A stretch of DNA of 64,000 bases from Stachybotrys elegans (lineage: Eukaryota > Ascomycota > Sordariomycetes > Hypocreales > Stachybotryaceae): positions 248,001 through 312,000 of the forward strand of contig JAGPNK010000019.1 of the NCBI GenBank assembly GCA_020746835.1, given 5' to 3'. A program made the translations under genes and the position numbers. The notes beneath the pieces were generated by a model. It was given only the letters and a program-made list of their open reading frames with translations, was not told where the DNA came from and did not search any database. Position 1 is the stretch's first letter; every line of letters begins with the position of its first letter. This document shows positions 21,570-32,861 of this stretch, piece by piece.

Positions 21570-22019
21570 TCAGCGCTGGTCACGAGCTTATCTCTTAGGA
21601 GATTCCGCCCCCAAACTCCGCCCAAGAACTCCGCTGAAAGGAATCCCCTCACCCCAGGCGCAAATTGCTGATCGTTGGTAACTTGGTTTGTTTGGCTCTG
21701 ACCGGCCGTTAAATTCACAAGCATTTGAACTTCTCCACAAAGGCTCCTCTCGCCATAATCGATGAGATACGATGCTATACCAGTGCTGTGAAAGGAACAT
21801 GATAAGTACATTATGCCTACTAGACGCCGTGGAATCAGCTATGCGCTGGGGCAAGATCGGAAAGAGCTTCCAGCGAAGGCTGTGATTATACAAAGCCATA
21901 GCACTTGAATCACAATGCAAGCACCACTTCCACAATAGCCTTATTCGGATGTGGTAGAGATATCATGGACCTAGAAGTCGTCTGAATATAGCCTGACGGG
22001 TGCTTCTTCACTAAAAGTA
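21570..22019. other. intergenic, no gene seen
   Basis: Promoter side of the reductase and downstream side of the first cysteine-rich secreted gene. No supported feature. Confidence 0.5.
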
Positions 22020-22531
22020 TCACCATAACACTTCCGAAGACTTGACTCGTGTCTGGGCTACATTGGCAGGGAAGTTATGACAACCCGCACCACCACCATT
22101 AATATATACACCACAGCAACCACGAGAACAATTGTTCGTGGTTGAAACCTTCAGTTTCAGTGCTGTACCATACGCTTGGTAATAGACTGATCTGGCCCCA
22201 TCGTTGACCATACAGCGAGTCGAAGGGCCCTCTCCACAGGACCCTCCTACAACATTTCCGCGGCAACCGCTGTCGCTGTAGAAGACTAAAGATCAATTCG
22301 TTAGTTCCGGTTCACGGGGATACCTGTGATATGCTTACTGGTACACCAATTATTAGCTCTACGATCCAACCCAATGGAGTCGATTTTCGTAGCCCTAGTA
22401 AGGTCAGTGCTTGTTTCTTTTCATCGTTGGGTTTCTTGAAGCCTATACTCGTCCAGGGATGTAATCTCAACTGGATTAGCAAGTAGCTGGGTGGCGAAGA
22501 GTGCCATGTTGAGAAAGATGGGTAGGTGCAT
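22020..22531 (-). CDS. small secreted cysteine-rich protein 1 (8 Cys)
   Basis: Not a named family. Starting at ATG 22531, the signal peptide is MHLPIFLNMALFATQLLA. Exon 1 ends SLDE at a GTATAG donor. A 56-base intron with branch CTGAC removes an apparent in-frame TGA. Exon 2 is ATKIDSIGLDRRANNWCT. After a second intron exon 3 begins IFYSDSGCRGNVVGGSC and ends SSEVLW. The mature protein (~115 residues) has eight cysteines including an adjacent pair (SRGCCG) and is Gly/Asn-rich, typical of apoplastic effector-like or antimicrobial fungal proteins. It lies in a repeat-rich gene-poor area with two similar-sized secreted genes. Function unknown. Confidence 0.72.
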
Positions 22532-23534
22532 GATGTGAGAGATTTCACGCAAGGCAGAGGATAAAACGTTTATGAAATGGCAGTCGACAATGATAAGTAA
22601 GGAATAGGTATAAGATGTGGTAGAGGTTGCTATCTTTTATACTACAGGAAGCCAGCGTATAAAGACAAGGGACCCAGCTAGAAGGGGGAGGGTGTATCTT
22701 GTCAGCTTATCTTGTGGGATCGAGATCCCCTGATCCTTTGCCCCGTAGACATCCAGGTCAGCTCACCATAGCCGCACAACCAAGGCATTCATGCCTTGTA
22801 ACCCTTTGGTCCCACAGGAATCACGGGGATCTTATCTTTTTTCTTTACCCCTCATCCATAACTGAAAATCCTTCTGAATCTCTATGCAGGGTATAAATAT
22901 GGAAGGAACACGCCAAGGGCCAGAGCGATAGATACGACGTGCAGCAATATCCCCATAAAATATTTCAGCGAGTCAGTGGTACCAAGACATCTCAGCATCA
23001 GCGAACATCTGACGCATTAGAAATTATGTACAGTAGTAGAAGCGCTGTCAATGGGCAGATTATGTTTTGAGGAAGCTGTACCCCAGCATCAATGTGAAAG
23101 GTGGAAATGCAAATAGGACAGAAAGAGAGGACATATTTGGGCTTTCCCGATCTTGTGCCCCAATAGGATATAGATCAGTGACTTCGAGGAGGCCCCCTCT
23201 GACGATAAAGATGATTTCAAATCAATGAGTAATATTGCCAAGAAAATACACGTGTGAAGAGAGGGCACATGAGAGGAGGCTTCCATTATATCTAAGATGG
23301 GTAACGTAGCCTGGTCGTAATATGCCCAGTGGCATTCATAATGAAACTTGTTTCCGTGTTTCTATGTCCGTGAAGTTAACGCAGCCCAAAAATCACTCTG
23401 TCGAATGATTTGAGCTTGAGCCAGACTCCCTCAAAGTGTCACTCTCACACCATGCCCATGACTACTGCCAGAAGCTCCCACCCCTCCGAAGGTTCCGGTA
23501 GAATGAGAAAGCCAACTATATGGACCGGAAGACT
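22532..23534. other. intergenic with repeat copy D
   Basis: About 1 kb containing the promoter of secreted protein 1, repeat copy D and the 3' flank of secreted protein 2. No gene seen. Confidence 0.5.
23029..23235 (-). repeat. dispersed repeat family, copy D
   Basis: Starts (plus orientation) with TACAGTAGTAGAAGCGCTGT like copy C, then TTTCCCGATCTTGTGCCCCA, GACTTCGAGGAGGCCCCCTC and GATAAAGATGAT. The middle has diverged from C. Confidence 0.75.
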
Positions 23535-24385
23535 TTAGCATCGGTCAGCCGTCACAATGACGTTGTGGTTGGCACTGGAAAACTGCTGCCCCCAAACAAC
23601 CCACTCGTCGATGGGCTTGCATCCGCAGTTACCGCAACCAGGGTTTGTAAGCCAGCAGTCAGCCTTCATGTGGCGCTCGCACTTGTAGACAGCGATCTGG
23701 GCCAAATTGGCAAGGTCGTTGCACTTCTCTCCATACCAGTAGTCGTTATCATTGCACCACCAGATACCGGCACCGTTAGAGCACGAGACACGGACGCACG
23801 AGCGGGCATTAACACCGCAGGTTCTGTCGCCGATCGAGCGAAGGTAGCTGATCTCGCGAGAGATCTGGTTGCGTTTCGCCTCGCTCCCGCCGTAGGCTCC
23901 AACCTTTCCAGCTCGGCAGAAGTGGTGAGTCTGTTAGAGAGGTTTATGTTAGCGGGCCATTGAGGCCATCGTAGCCAATTGGCACTTACTGCATGAGCAC
24001 GAATCTCGATATCTCGGGACGAGATGGTGCTGTTCCATTCTTCCTCCTCCTCGACCTTGAACTCAGGGACGACGCTCTGGATCTGAGCAACAACAGACTA
24101 GAAACAGTGTCAGGATTTTGTAAAGCAAGGAGAGACTTCGTGATTGGTTTACCTCGACCGTTCCGTACAGGGTGACGTTTTCACCACCATCAACTAGTGG
24201 ACCAATGACCTGGAGCTCACCACTGAAATCGTAGCCGTCAGGGAGTTCCCTGGGGACGAGCTTCTTGAAGCAGAGGTATGGTTAGTGTCTGTCATCTCTG
24301 TAGTCCTCTCAGGACGATCTCTCCGAGAACTCACAGCTGCAGAGACTGATGCAAGGGGCATCAGGATGGCAGAGATGAACTTCAT
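23535..24385 (-). CDS. secreted cysteine-rich protein 2 (12 Cys)
   Basis: Four exons. MKFISAILMPLASVSAA is a signal peptide, followed (after an intron) by KLVPRELPDGYDFSGELQVI and VTLYGTVE. The next exon is SVVAQIQSVVPEF with an acidic VEEEEEW run. The last exon starts THHFCRAGKVGAYGG and runs through SCVRVSCSNGAGIWWCNDND, CERHMKADCW and CGNCGCKPIDEWVVWGQQF to VTADRC and TAA at 23535. The final ~130 residues hold all twelve cysteines, suggesting a compact disulfide-rich domain after an N-terminal pro-like region. Donors are GTGAGT, GTAAAC and GTAAGT. The family is unrecognised. A role at the host or substrate interface is a guess from secretion and cysteine content. Confidence 0.75.
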
Positions 24386-24920
24386 GATGGATCGAATGAA
24401 GGAATTTGCCCTTTTAATGTGACAGTGAATAAGCTTGGTGTTGAAGTAACATGACAGAGAAGTGCCATGAAAGCTGGTTTATATATCTATTTTCAGGTGC
24501 CTAGAGACATTTCTATATCTTCTTTTGAGTGGTACCATGATTTGACACCAGGCAGCAGCTTTCAGGCCGGGCCGTGATCTCCGTAGGATGAACCCTAGGC
24601 ACTTTGTTATTTTTGCTTCTAGACCAAGTTCTCTACATCTCAAGGTAGGTGAGTCTTGGTACGAGCACTATTCACCCTGCTGAGCTTGGACATCGATTCA
24701 GACATTTACCCGGAACCGACAAATACGAAGTTTGCGACTACCACAGCGGCTAACCCGAAAAGGAATGTGCCATTGTACTGTCAGAGACACCCAACGTGAC
24801 AGTGGTATCATGACGGAAGCTTCCAGCCAATCACGGTGGCTAGGAAACATTAATATCACCATAACCACAGCCACAAACATGGATTTTTTTTTTTGCCAAG
24901 GTCGCCTATTGAATCAAATA

Positions 24921-24998
24921 TTTATCACCAGAGGGGGCCTCCTCAAAGTCACTGGTCCACATCTACCCCATTGGGGCGAGCGATCAAGAAATCCCACA
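24921..24998 (+). repeat. dispersed repeat family, copy E
   Basis: TTTATCACCAGAGGGGGCCT, then CCTCAAAGTCACTGGTC, CCCATTGGGGCGAGCG and GAAATCCCACATT. Same orientation as A and B. Confidence 0.75.
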
Positions 24999-25359
24999 TT
25001 TATGCTTTTGAACAAATACTGATCAGAAGATTTTCTGCTTTCTGAGGATTTTGAACCCTGTGACGATGGGATGTTGATTAATGGTTCTGCAAGGCCTACA
25101 TTCGCTTCTCTGTGTGGGGAGGATGAGAGCTATACTGCCTTTGGACGAAGCGGTGAAAGCAACCAGGGATTTTAAGGCCGGCGCCTTGCTGTATCTTGAT
25201 ACAACGAATTAGTCAAACGACCACAAAATGTCTGGGCAATAAACTATCGATGCATTAGGTGGATTTGAGAGGTATTAAGGATTGTCACAGGCATGGTGAT
25301 CCATGTCTCCTTAACCAAACTAGAAACAAAGTAGTGTCAGCTCACTTTGTGGATACGGG

Positions 25360-26365
25360 AGTTAAAAAAGATGCCGTCCTCGGCTGCTCTGGTAAAGCTT
25401 TGAGTGCTCGGCACAGATTTGAGTGTCAGGCCAGCACACATGGGCAGGCATGTCACAGTTCTGTAGCGGCGCCACGGCAGCTGTCGGCGGCGACGGCAAT
25501 GCTGCAAGTACATTGTCCTTGAACAACAGAAACGACCCAAGCGTTACGTTGGCGATAATATCGTGGTAGGCAAAGTTGTACAGCATCCATTGTCCTTCGG
25601 TACTTGTCTTGAATCCTTCCGGTCCGGTGAGAAGTTGCTACTAGAGTATGCCTCTGCCGATAGGATCACTTGATGGATTGCTTTGAAGTGGATTTCTAGG
25701 CTTGGTCGTTGTCCAGGCCAGTTTCGTATATCACAAAAAATCCATTGATGCAATGCGCTTGTATCCTCACACTACAGATCGGACGGTCGCGTTGGGATGA
25801 CCGCCACTAGGCTCGAACAACCTTGGATCTGGTTTCTGGGCAGAAATTTGACATGATTCGTCTATCAAAGACAGATTGGTCGGTAGCGAGAGCCAGCAAG
25901 ACATCTGACAAGACGATGACTCCATTGAAACGGGAGGAATGCTACCGAAGAAGGACATCATGTCGGCGGCTGCACCGTGGCGGGGACATGTTCAACGTAC
26001 CAGTCAGAAAGGAATTAAAATTCGCGCTCACGGGAAGGCGGCGCTTGAGGACCGAGACGAAGCACCACATGGCATGCTGACTCCATCGTCGTCGCACAGG
26101 AGGTAAAGGTCTCAGCTGCGGCAGCCCGTCTTGTCTTGCATGAACCCCTTGCGTTTCTTGGGATCCCCTGCATGGTAAAGAGTCCTACATTGCCAGGAGA
26201 TCTGAATGATAGAAATCCTACCGTGCTGATCCATGGGTTATGCCAGGGATCTCTTCTGCTCTCAAGGCTGAGAAGGGGGGATACCGTAGTATTGGAAGAG
26301 GACACTGATTCGAACCATGGTATATCGTAACCATATGCCAAACCATAGCCCGCTGATAGGATCAT
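25360..26365 (-). pseudogene. possible decayed coding remnant, family uncertain
   Basis: Minus-strand frames contain stretches such as YNFAYHDIIANVTLGSFLLF and LQNCDMPAHVCW that look once coding, and the first recalls the YHDxxxxVTL segment of fungal-specific transcription factors of the Fungal_trans_2 type. I could not join the pieces with credible introns, and no zinc-cluster motif is seen upstream. Assignment is weak. Confidence 0.25.
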
Positions 26366-27172
26366 ATCCGGAAGGAAAACTCTTCGCCCTTACCGCCCTG
26401 GATTATGCGAAGACCTTGCAAGGGATTCCGTTACAAGTTTTTTATTTTAGCCCCTGTCCTATTGATCTCAATCCTGGTGTTGTCGAGTCATGACCCAGTT
26501 AACCATGCTGCCTATACTGATACTTCTGTCACTGATGTGAGGTTATCAAATCCTCCATCCCTACTGCTCCTGGCTGTGTCAGCGCGTCGGCTCACATGAC
26601 CGTGCCGGTTTTCTGTGCCTTACCTAGCTTCTAGGCCAAGGATGAAGTGTCTCGTCACCATGTAGGAGCAGCGGAATCTTGAAAATTTTAGTTGCAACGA
26701 GAGGTGAGACGGTAAAGGCCTGGTGCCTCCTTGATGCCGCTATTCAAGAGTAACACCCAAGGGCACACGCCGATTACTATCACAAGTACGCACTCGTAGA
26801 TGTACTATTCTCACTTCTTGTGCGAGTTCTAGAACCAATATACCCAAACCGCCGTCGAACAGGGCTGGAAAGTAGTCGCTATGTCTTGAATGGGCTGGAC
26901 TTTGGACACAATATTGGCTTCAGGGCCATTTTAGTTTTCTGACTGGCTAATGACAAATTGGTTCAGCTGCTTAAGTTGCGTAACCAACCTGTTTGATACA
27001 TCGCACATGTGCGTAGGATTAACAGCTTGGTATGTTCGAAGCATAGATGAGCATGGATTGACTTGGATGGATGCAAGTGTCTACATGGGTGTAATTTTTA
27101 TATTAGAAATCAATGAAAATAAATTCCCTTGTTCATTGAGCTCATCGCCTTGTTATGGCGTTTAGGAATGTA

Positions 27173-27300
27173 GGATTTCCGGTTTATGTGCCCCAATGGG
27201 ATGTAGACTAGCGACTTCGAGAAGGCCCCCTCTGATGATAAAAACGATATCAGTTCAATTAGGCGACAATTGGTTAGAAAATTCGATTAAGAAAAGTTTG
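27173..27300 (-). repeat. dispersed repeat family, copy F
   Basis: Minus-strand reading: TTAATCGAATTTTCTAACCA, ATTGTCGCC..., ATCATCAGAGGGGGCCTTCT, CGAAGTCGC and CCCATTGGGGCACATAAACC. It matches both the left side of copy A and the core. A GAAACAACAAGAAGACTATG segment at about 27348 resembles the tail of copy A but in the opposite relative orientation. Confidence 0.75.
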
Positions 27301-27410
27301 AGGCTTGTAACTGTGGGAATGCCGAGTAAAGTCCTATATATTATAGAAACAACAAGAAGACTATGGTTAAGCTGCCTGTATAGTGCAGCGGAGATTTAAG
27401 TTATATACCA

Positions 27411-27440
27411 AAAATAATAATAATAATAATAATAAAATAA
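27411..27440. repeat. AAT trinucleotide microsatellite
   Basis: About eight consecutive AAT units, slightly imperfect at the ends. Low-complexity sequence. Confidence 0.85.
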
Positions 27441-27661
27441 GGCGACCAGTCATTTATTTCTATAGCCAAAATCATGGAAATGCAAAAACATACATACTGC
27501 TTTAACCATAGCCTCTTGTCTAGCCAGCGCCTCACCGTTACAGTGTCATGCTACCCCAGTCACCTAGGCTCGGTTCAATTGAAGGCTCCAAAGTACAGGA
27601 GCTCTGCGGTTGGCCTGTCCGACGTAAAGGATCTCTATCATCTGTCGCCTTCGAAAACTAT

Positions 27662-28115
27662 TTAGGCATTGCCACACATGTCTTGGCCGCATCCGTTCCT
27701 AGCCCAGACACCAGAGCTAAAGCCCTCGCAGGCATTGGGGTTGGGCCACTGGCCTGCTGCCCTGCGGGTGTTGCAGTTGGAGTCTCCGCAGATAATCAGA
27801 GGGCCACAAGTGTTGCTGCATGAGGCCTGGTCCCTCGAAATCCACATGGCTGAATGAGATCCGGCAGGTCCACTATGGCTTAAGGTTAGAGTTTCGCGCG
27901 CTACGAATGGAGAAGGGAAGCAATGGCGGCCGCCTCGTTGATGCGCAGCAACAAGACAGGATCGTGTAGACATACCCCGTGGTCTGGAAAGATCCCACAT
28001 TGACGGAGCCAGCAAAATTCTGGCAGTTCAGGTCAAAGTAGAAGTTGACCTGACCGGCGGAACAAAGGCCGACAAAGCCTATAGTTGTCATAAGGATGGT
28101 AGTGAAGGAGTGCAT
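27662..28115 (-). CDS. small secreted cysteine-rich protein 3 (8 Cys)
   Basis: Two exons. Exon 1 from ATG 28115 encodes the signal peptide MHSFTTILMTTIGFVGLCSA, then GQVNFYFDLNCQNFAGSV and FQTT. A donor GTATGT and acceptor CCATAG join it to GGPAGSHSAMWISRDQASCS and on to GCGQDMCGNA, with TAG at 27662. The mature protein is ~95 residues with eight cysteines. It resembles numerous uncharacterised fungal effector-like proteins. The N-terminal FYxDxxC...NVG theme also occurs in secreted protein 1 (FYSDSGCRGNVVG), hinting at a distant relation. Confidence 0.72.
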
Positions 28116-29553
28116 TGTGCAGGTATATCGAGGGAAAACTGAGTGTAAGTGACTTGAAGAAAATTGATCCCTGAGCTATTGAGTCCTGAAGTGCTGTTGA
28201 GTAGGTCCTGATTTAAAGCGGCTGCAAGTAGTGTTTAAATATTTCTCAAGTCTCCTGCATCGCCTTGCAATTCTCTCTGTTGCAGTCGGGTCAGGGTCTC
28301 TGGTCCTCCACTTGAATAGCTGTATTTGGTAATTCTAATGATATTATGTCCTTCTTACTCAATCTGTGTTGCTATGGTAAGCTATACAAGTGTCGCTCTG
28401 CCCTTCAAGGAAATTCTTCGAACTCATAGTGTACAATAATGCCATATAGGGCATGTCAGACTCGAGTGTTTGGTTCACTGTGCTCGTATTGCTTAGCCAC
28501 GTAAGCCTTGGACCGGAAAGCTCCCAACTGAGAATAGCAGCGGTGGAGTGTCTGGTAGTTAGTGTTCACTACCTTGGCTCTTATTTCGGAATGTATGCCA
28601 AAATTTTGCTAGGCGTCGCAGGTCGGCTGATTGACTACCACAGAGCCACTTGTAGTAATAAACGCTCTTGCCTGATTATGTTGGTAGGGCAAAGGCAAGG
28701 AAGCTAGCTGTACCACATGGGGATTGTGCACTCTCTTGTCTGCCGCTAACCTGAATTTCCTGTTCACTCGTAGCCATCCAAGCATAGACATTACGTATTC
28801 CGGTGCACAGCCTACTATAGGAACGATAAGAAAATAAGACTCACGTGGGCTGCACCAAAGAGCGCAAGACCAGAAGAGCGCAAGAGCGCAAGAGAGGGAG
28901 GCTGTGTCACCTCTGAACCCCTCGCAATGCTTACACTGACTTCACCCCTGGGCCGAGGACTTGATCGGGTGTGGGGTCAGAGTCATACTACATGGGGAAA
29001 GTTGTGCACCCTGGCTAGCCGATTATCCGATCCAGAGGATCGGCAGATGCACGCCGGGACTCGGCACGGGCTTGTTGAAGTCTGTCTGTTTATTGTCTCC
29101 TCAAATAGAATGTGTTTGGGGAGCGGTTATATGTAAGAAAATAACATATATCCTACATATGCGCCCTACGGGATGACTTAAGACTGACTATCTTCCTACG
29201 GCAACTTGCCATCGAGCGAATGCGATCTTGGTTAGTTACGTAGACTCTGGTACTGTCTTTCACGAGTCGCGTATGTGGGTCTTGTTCCTGCACCCTTGCT
29301 GCCGAAAATCCGTAGAAATGTTACATCGGGGAGAGACAATGACGAGTCCACATACCTCTTGGCCCATAATTCCCGTATCCCGTCCATCTGTTGGCTCGTG
29401 GATATAGGAACTTTTGAAGATAGTCGGACGTTAGTTCTTCTTCTATGATGGCGTGACGAGGCTGAGCGGCAGTGAAAATGCTCAAATACCGTCCAGTACT
29501 GCTTGATCCTCAGTCTGACTCTCCCACCTGTATAGCTCCGTCAGAAACTCAAG
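28116..29553. other. intergenic 1.4 kb, no gene seen
   Basis: Contains a small degenerate GAGCGCAAGA-type tandem near 28859-28897 and the promoter of the carboxypeptidase. No protein-like spliced frame found. Confidence 0.5.
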
Positions 29554-31265
29554 ATGAAACTTCTGAATTTGTTAATATTGTCGCTGAATGCCTTGCCGGC
29601 GCTTGCTCTCAAATGGCCGGCTAAGCCCCTACGTCATGACGTTGTCGTTGAGCGACGTTCCACCGGCCAACAATTCAAAACCCCAGAGATCCGAGACAGA
29701 GCTTCACGTTTTTTAACAGACAAGACTGAGAGTATGTCAAACCAAAGAACTATGAGCTTCATAAATTAATCCTGCTCTAGAATTCGCGGTAAACGGATCT
29801 GGCATACCGGAAGTTGACTTTGATATTGGCGAGTCATATGCCGGATTGCTTCCCATATCTGATGACCCAGAAGAGTCCAGGAAACTCTTCTTCTGGTTCT
29901 TCCCTTCTACTGCCGAGACGACCCCCGAGGAGGTTACAATCTGGTAAGTGGCCATAAACTACATGGAGAATCTCGCTAACCGACCGCAGGCTCAATGGCG
30001 GACCAGGCTGCTCCTCGTTGTCAGGTTTATTGACCGAAAACGGACCCTTCACCTGGGAAGCCGGCACACTATCTCCGGTGCAGAACCCGTATTCATGGAC
30101 AAATCTGACGAACATGCTGTGGGTCGAACAGCCCGTTGGTGTTGGATACTCTCAAGGAGTCCCCAACATCACCAATGAGGTTGAGCTTGCGGCAGAGTTC
30201 CGTGGCTTCTACAAGAGCTTTGTGGATACCTTTGATACCAAGAACTGGAAGACGTATGTCACAGGAGAGTCGTACGCTGGCTACTACGTTCCTTACATTG
30301 CGGATGGCTTCATCTCGGCCAACGACACTGAGTATTTCAACTTGGCTGGCATTTCCATCAACGATCCTATCATTGGAGATGACACTGTCCAGCAACAAGT
30401 GGTCATCCTTCCATTTGTCGAGTTTTGGCAGAATCTCATGTACCTCAACCAGACTTTCCTCACCGATGTTCGAGAACTTCAAGCCGCGTGCAACTACTCG
30501 GCCTACCTGGACAAGTACTTTACGTTTCCACCCCCTCAGGGACCATTCCCCGTTCTGCCCGACCCCTATGATACCGACGATTACGCCTGCGATCTGTTCG
30601 ATATCTTCTACGCTGCTATTCTTGAAGTGAATCCCTGCTTCAATATCTATCATATCACGGAAACCTGTCCCCATCCATACTCTCAGCTCGGCATTGTGAA
30701 CACCGGCGATTACTCACCTCCTGGGTCAACCATCTACTTCAACCGCACCGACGTCAAGAAAGCCTTGCACGCGCCTCTTGACTCCAACTGGCTACAGTGT
30801 ACTGACATTAACGTCTTCGGCAACGGGAATTCCAGCAGCAGAGCTTCCGATGCATCTGTTGGTCCTGCTAACAGTGGTGTTCTACAAAGAGTGATTGAAT
30901 TCACCAACAACACCATCATCGGCTCTGGTGATTTGGACATGCTCCTGTCCACCAACGGCACACTATTTGCTATTCAAAATATGACCTGGAATGGCGCTCA
31001 AGGTCTCTCCAACTACCCAGTCACCCCCCTCTATGCGCCGTATCATCCAGAGTATAACGGGGGCGCACTTGCAGGTGCCGGAATTCAGGGAGTGTGGACC
31101 CACGAGCGGGGATTGACGTTCTACACTGCTCGACTCGCCGGCCACGAACTGCCTGGTTACACGCCAGGTGTTGCGTATCGTATGCTTGAGATACTGCTCG
31201 GAAAGGTTGATGATTTCAGCAGTATACAAAGCTTTACTACCCAGAAGGGTAACTTTACTGGTTAA
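29554..31265 (+). CDS. secreted serine carboxypeptidase, peptidase family S10
   Basis: Removes C-terminal residues from peptides, extracellular or vacuolar. Exon 1 has the signal peptide MKLLNLLILSLNALPALAL. A GTATGT intron leads to FAVNGSGIPEVDFDIGESYA. A second intron splits the codon for W in WLNGGPGCSS, the S10 substrate-binding signature. Catalytic Ser is in TGESYAGYYVP, Asp in GSGDLDMLLSTNG and His in LAGHELPGY, all present and in order. Several N-glycosylation sequons (NLT, NIT, NDT, NQT) fit secretion. It ends GNFTG. No damage seen. Neighbour of secreted proteins, so an extracellular nutrient or host-interaction role is plausible. Confidence 0.9.
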
Positions 31266-31493
31266 GTCATTGGATATGGTAGATCAATAGCCAGGTCATG
31301 ATTTCTTATACAGTTAAGAAGCACTAGAACTTATTAAGGAGCCCCAATAATATAGCTTTTGTCATGATATGCATGTCAAGGCAGTGGCACCTAGACCTTT
31401 CTTCCTAATTCTTCGGTCCTCCACCCCTCAGTCACAGATTTTCTTGCCAAGTCTCATATAAAGAAACAATAACAAGACTACCGTCAAGCATGC

Positions 31494-32160
31494 AGGCTGT
31501 TTCACCTGACCTGGCGGAAGATGCAGGCTAGGTCGCTCTTCTCAAACCAAGCACAGTCCTTGTGCCAAGCGTGCACGATAATTTCATTGCCGATAGCAGC
31601 CGACTTCTCCAAACATTCAGGGTAGTCTGTTCAGGTCAGTTAATACACAGATCAGATGCGCACCTATTTGTATGACTGTGCGGTAGGCAACGCCTCGGTC
31701 ACGGATCCATACGCCTCACCATGGCCTCAAGCATCCACAGGCCGGCGGGGATCAACTTGAACAGGGAGAAGAAATATAAGTCGGCAAATCATGCCCAAGT
31801 CCACATTTGGCACGTTCACCTGCATCATCTCCCAGTCAACCACAAGCAGGGTCACGTTGCGGCCGTGTTGTGGCATTTGAGCATTAGGCACAAGAATACT
31901 AGGCATCAATTGTTAGCACGTGTAGCCCTCACTTGTAGATGTCTTCCTGCTTTCTTCTGCCTGTTGGATACATACTTGCCAGTCCGAAAGTCCCCATGAA
32001 TGACCTGACCCTTGCTTGAGTCCTTGAGCCCGGCAGTCATCGCCTGCTTTACCCCTGCCGAGATCTCTCTGGCGAGGAAATTGCTCAATCCGGTCTTTGA
32101 GCCAGGTGAAGGTGACTAGGTGCCGGAATACTGGCCTGACAATTTTGGCATGTCTAAGAA
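31494..32160 (-). pseudogene. phosphotransferase (APH/choline-kinase fold) remnant
   Basis: The catalytic loop VIHGDFRTG joins through a good GTATGT intron to NILVPNAQMP, then VVDWEMMQVNVPNVDLG, the metal-binding Asp segment. These are clear marks of fungal APH-family kinases. After DLGMI the frame must shift by one base to continue LYFFSLFKLIPAGLWML, and again to reach VAYRTVIQIGAHLIC. The C-terminus IIVHAWHKDCAWF with DLACIF is in yet another register. The N-lobe is not recognisable upstream. Two or more small indels therefore disable the copy. Left and right limits approximate. Confidence 0.65.
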
Positions 32161-32861
32161 TCACTCTTTACGGTGTGATGGCGCCTTGGTTGCGTAAATG
32201 CTATTATACCAATCATTGTTTTCACTCAAATGCCGTACACCATGCGCTAGCAAGTTTACTCGAGGCGTTGATCGCTGGATGTGACTTCTCTTGTAACGCC
32301 TACCCTAGAGTGATAGTGCTGACCCTGAGCAAAGGAGATGCTCGTACTGTGTGGCGAAGGTCAGGTTGTTTCTTCAACCAACAATTCAATGGCCAAGTCT
32401 GGCGAGAGCAAAGCTTGAAATACAACTGGATCAGTGTTGACTTTGCCCTTTCTGCTGCATTGTACAATGACAAACCTGGCGCCCCGTAAGATACGCTTTG
32501 AAATGAAGGGAACGAGTTCGACGCATTCGTACTTGCATTCAGCCCGTAAGGTTTGCCGTTTGCCTTATCACAACATATCTTGTTTGAAACACTCAAGGGA
32601 TACCCAAGCATAATCTGCTTTATCGGCTCGGGTCCCCCTATCTAACTTCTCGCTATTGCCAGGTGCGTCGCCAGGTTGAATCTCAAGTAAACAGCAGCCC
32701 TGATCGTGAACAAGCCATTGCTAATACCCCCTCACGTTTTAAGGACGGCCAGTGCGTTCAAGCGTGCTGATGAACCATTGCAGAATAGCGATTGGCTCTT
32801 CCGAGCCTGGCCCCTATATCGCGGCGAAATCGCGCGAGAGCGACTGCGGCGTGCCCGACCA
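32161..32861. other. no clear gene; may hold the lost N-lobe of the phosphotransferase
   Basis: Short open frames on both strands but no recognisable domain. A minus-strand piece ECKYECVELVPFISKRIL is protein-like but runs into a stop. Confidence 0.35.

Larger units (their letters stand above)
24386..27661. other. gene-poor, repeat-containing 3.3 kb
   Basis: Contains repeat copies E and F, an AAT microsatellite and the weak remnant at 25360-26365. No other supported gene. Confidence 0.5.

Noticed and set aside
23520..23963. 147-codon plus-strand frame over the secreted protein 2 gene
   Set aside because: Antisense shadow; the minus-strand spliced frame has a signal peptide, ordered cysteines and good splice sites.
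28859..28897. Possible CRISPR-like short repeats (GAGCGCAAGA units)
   Set aside because: Only a few degenerate adjacent units with no spacers, and the genome is fungal; simple tandem noise.
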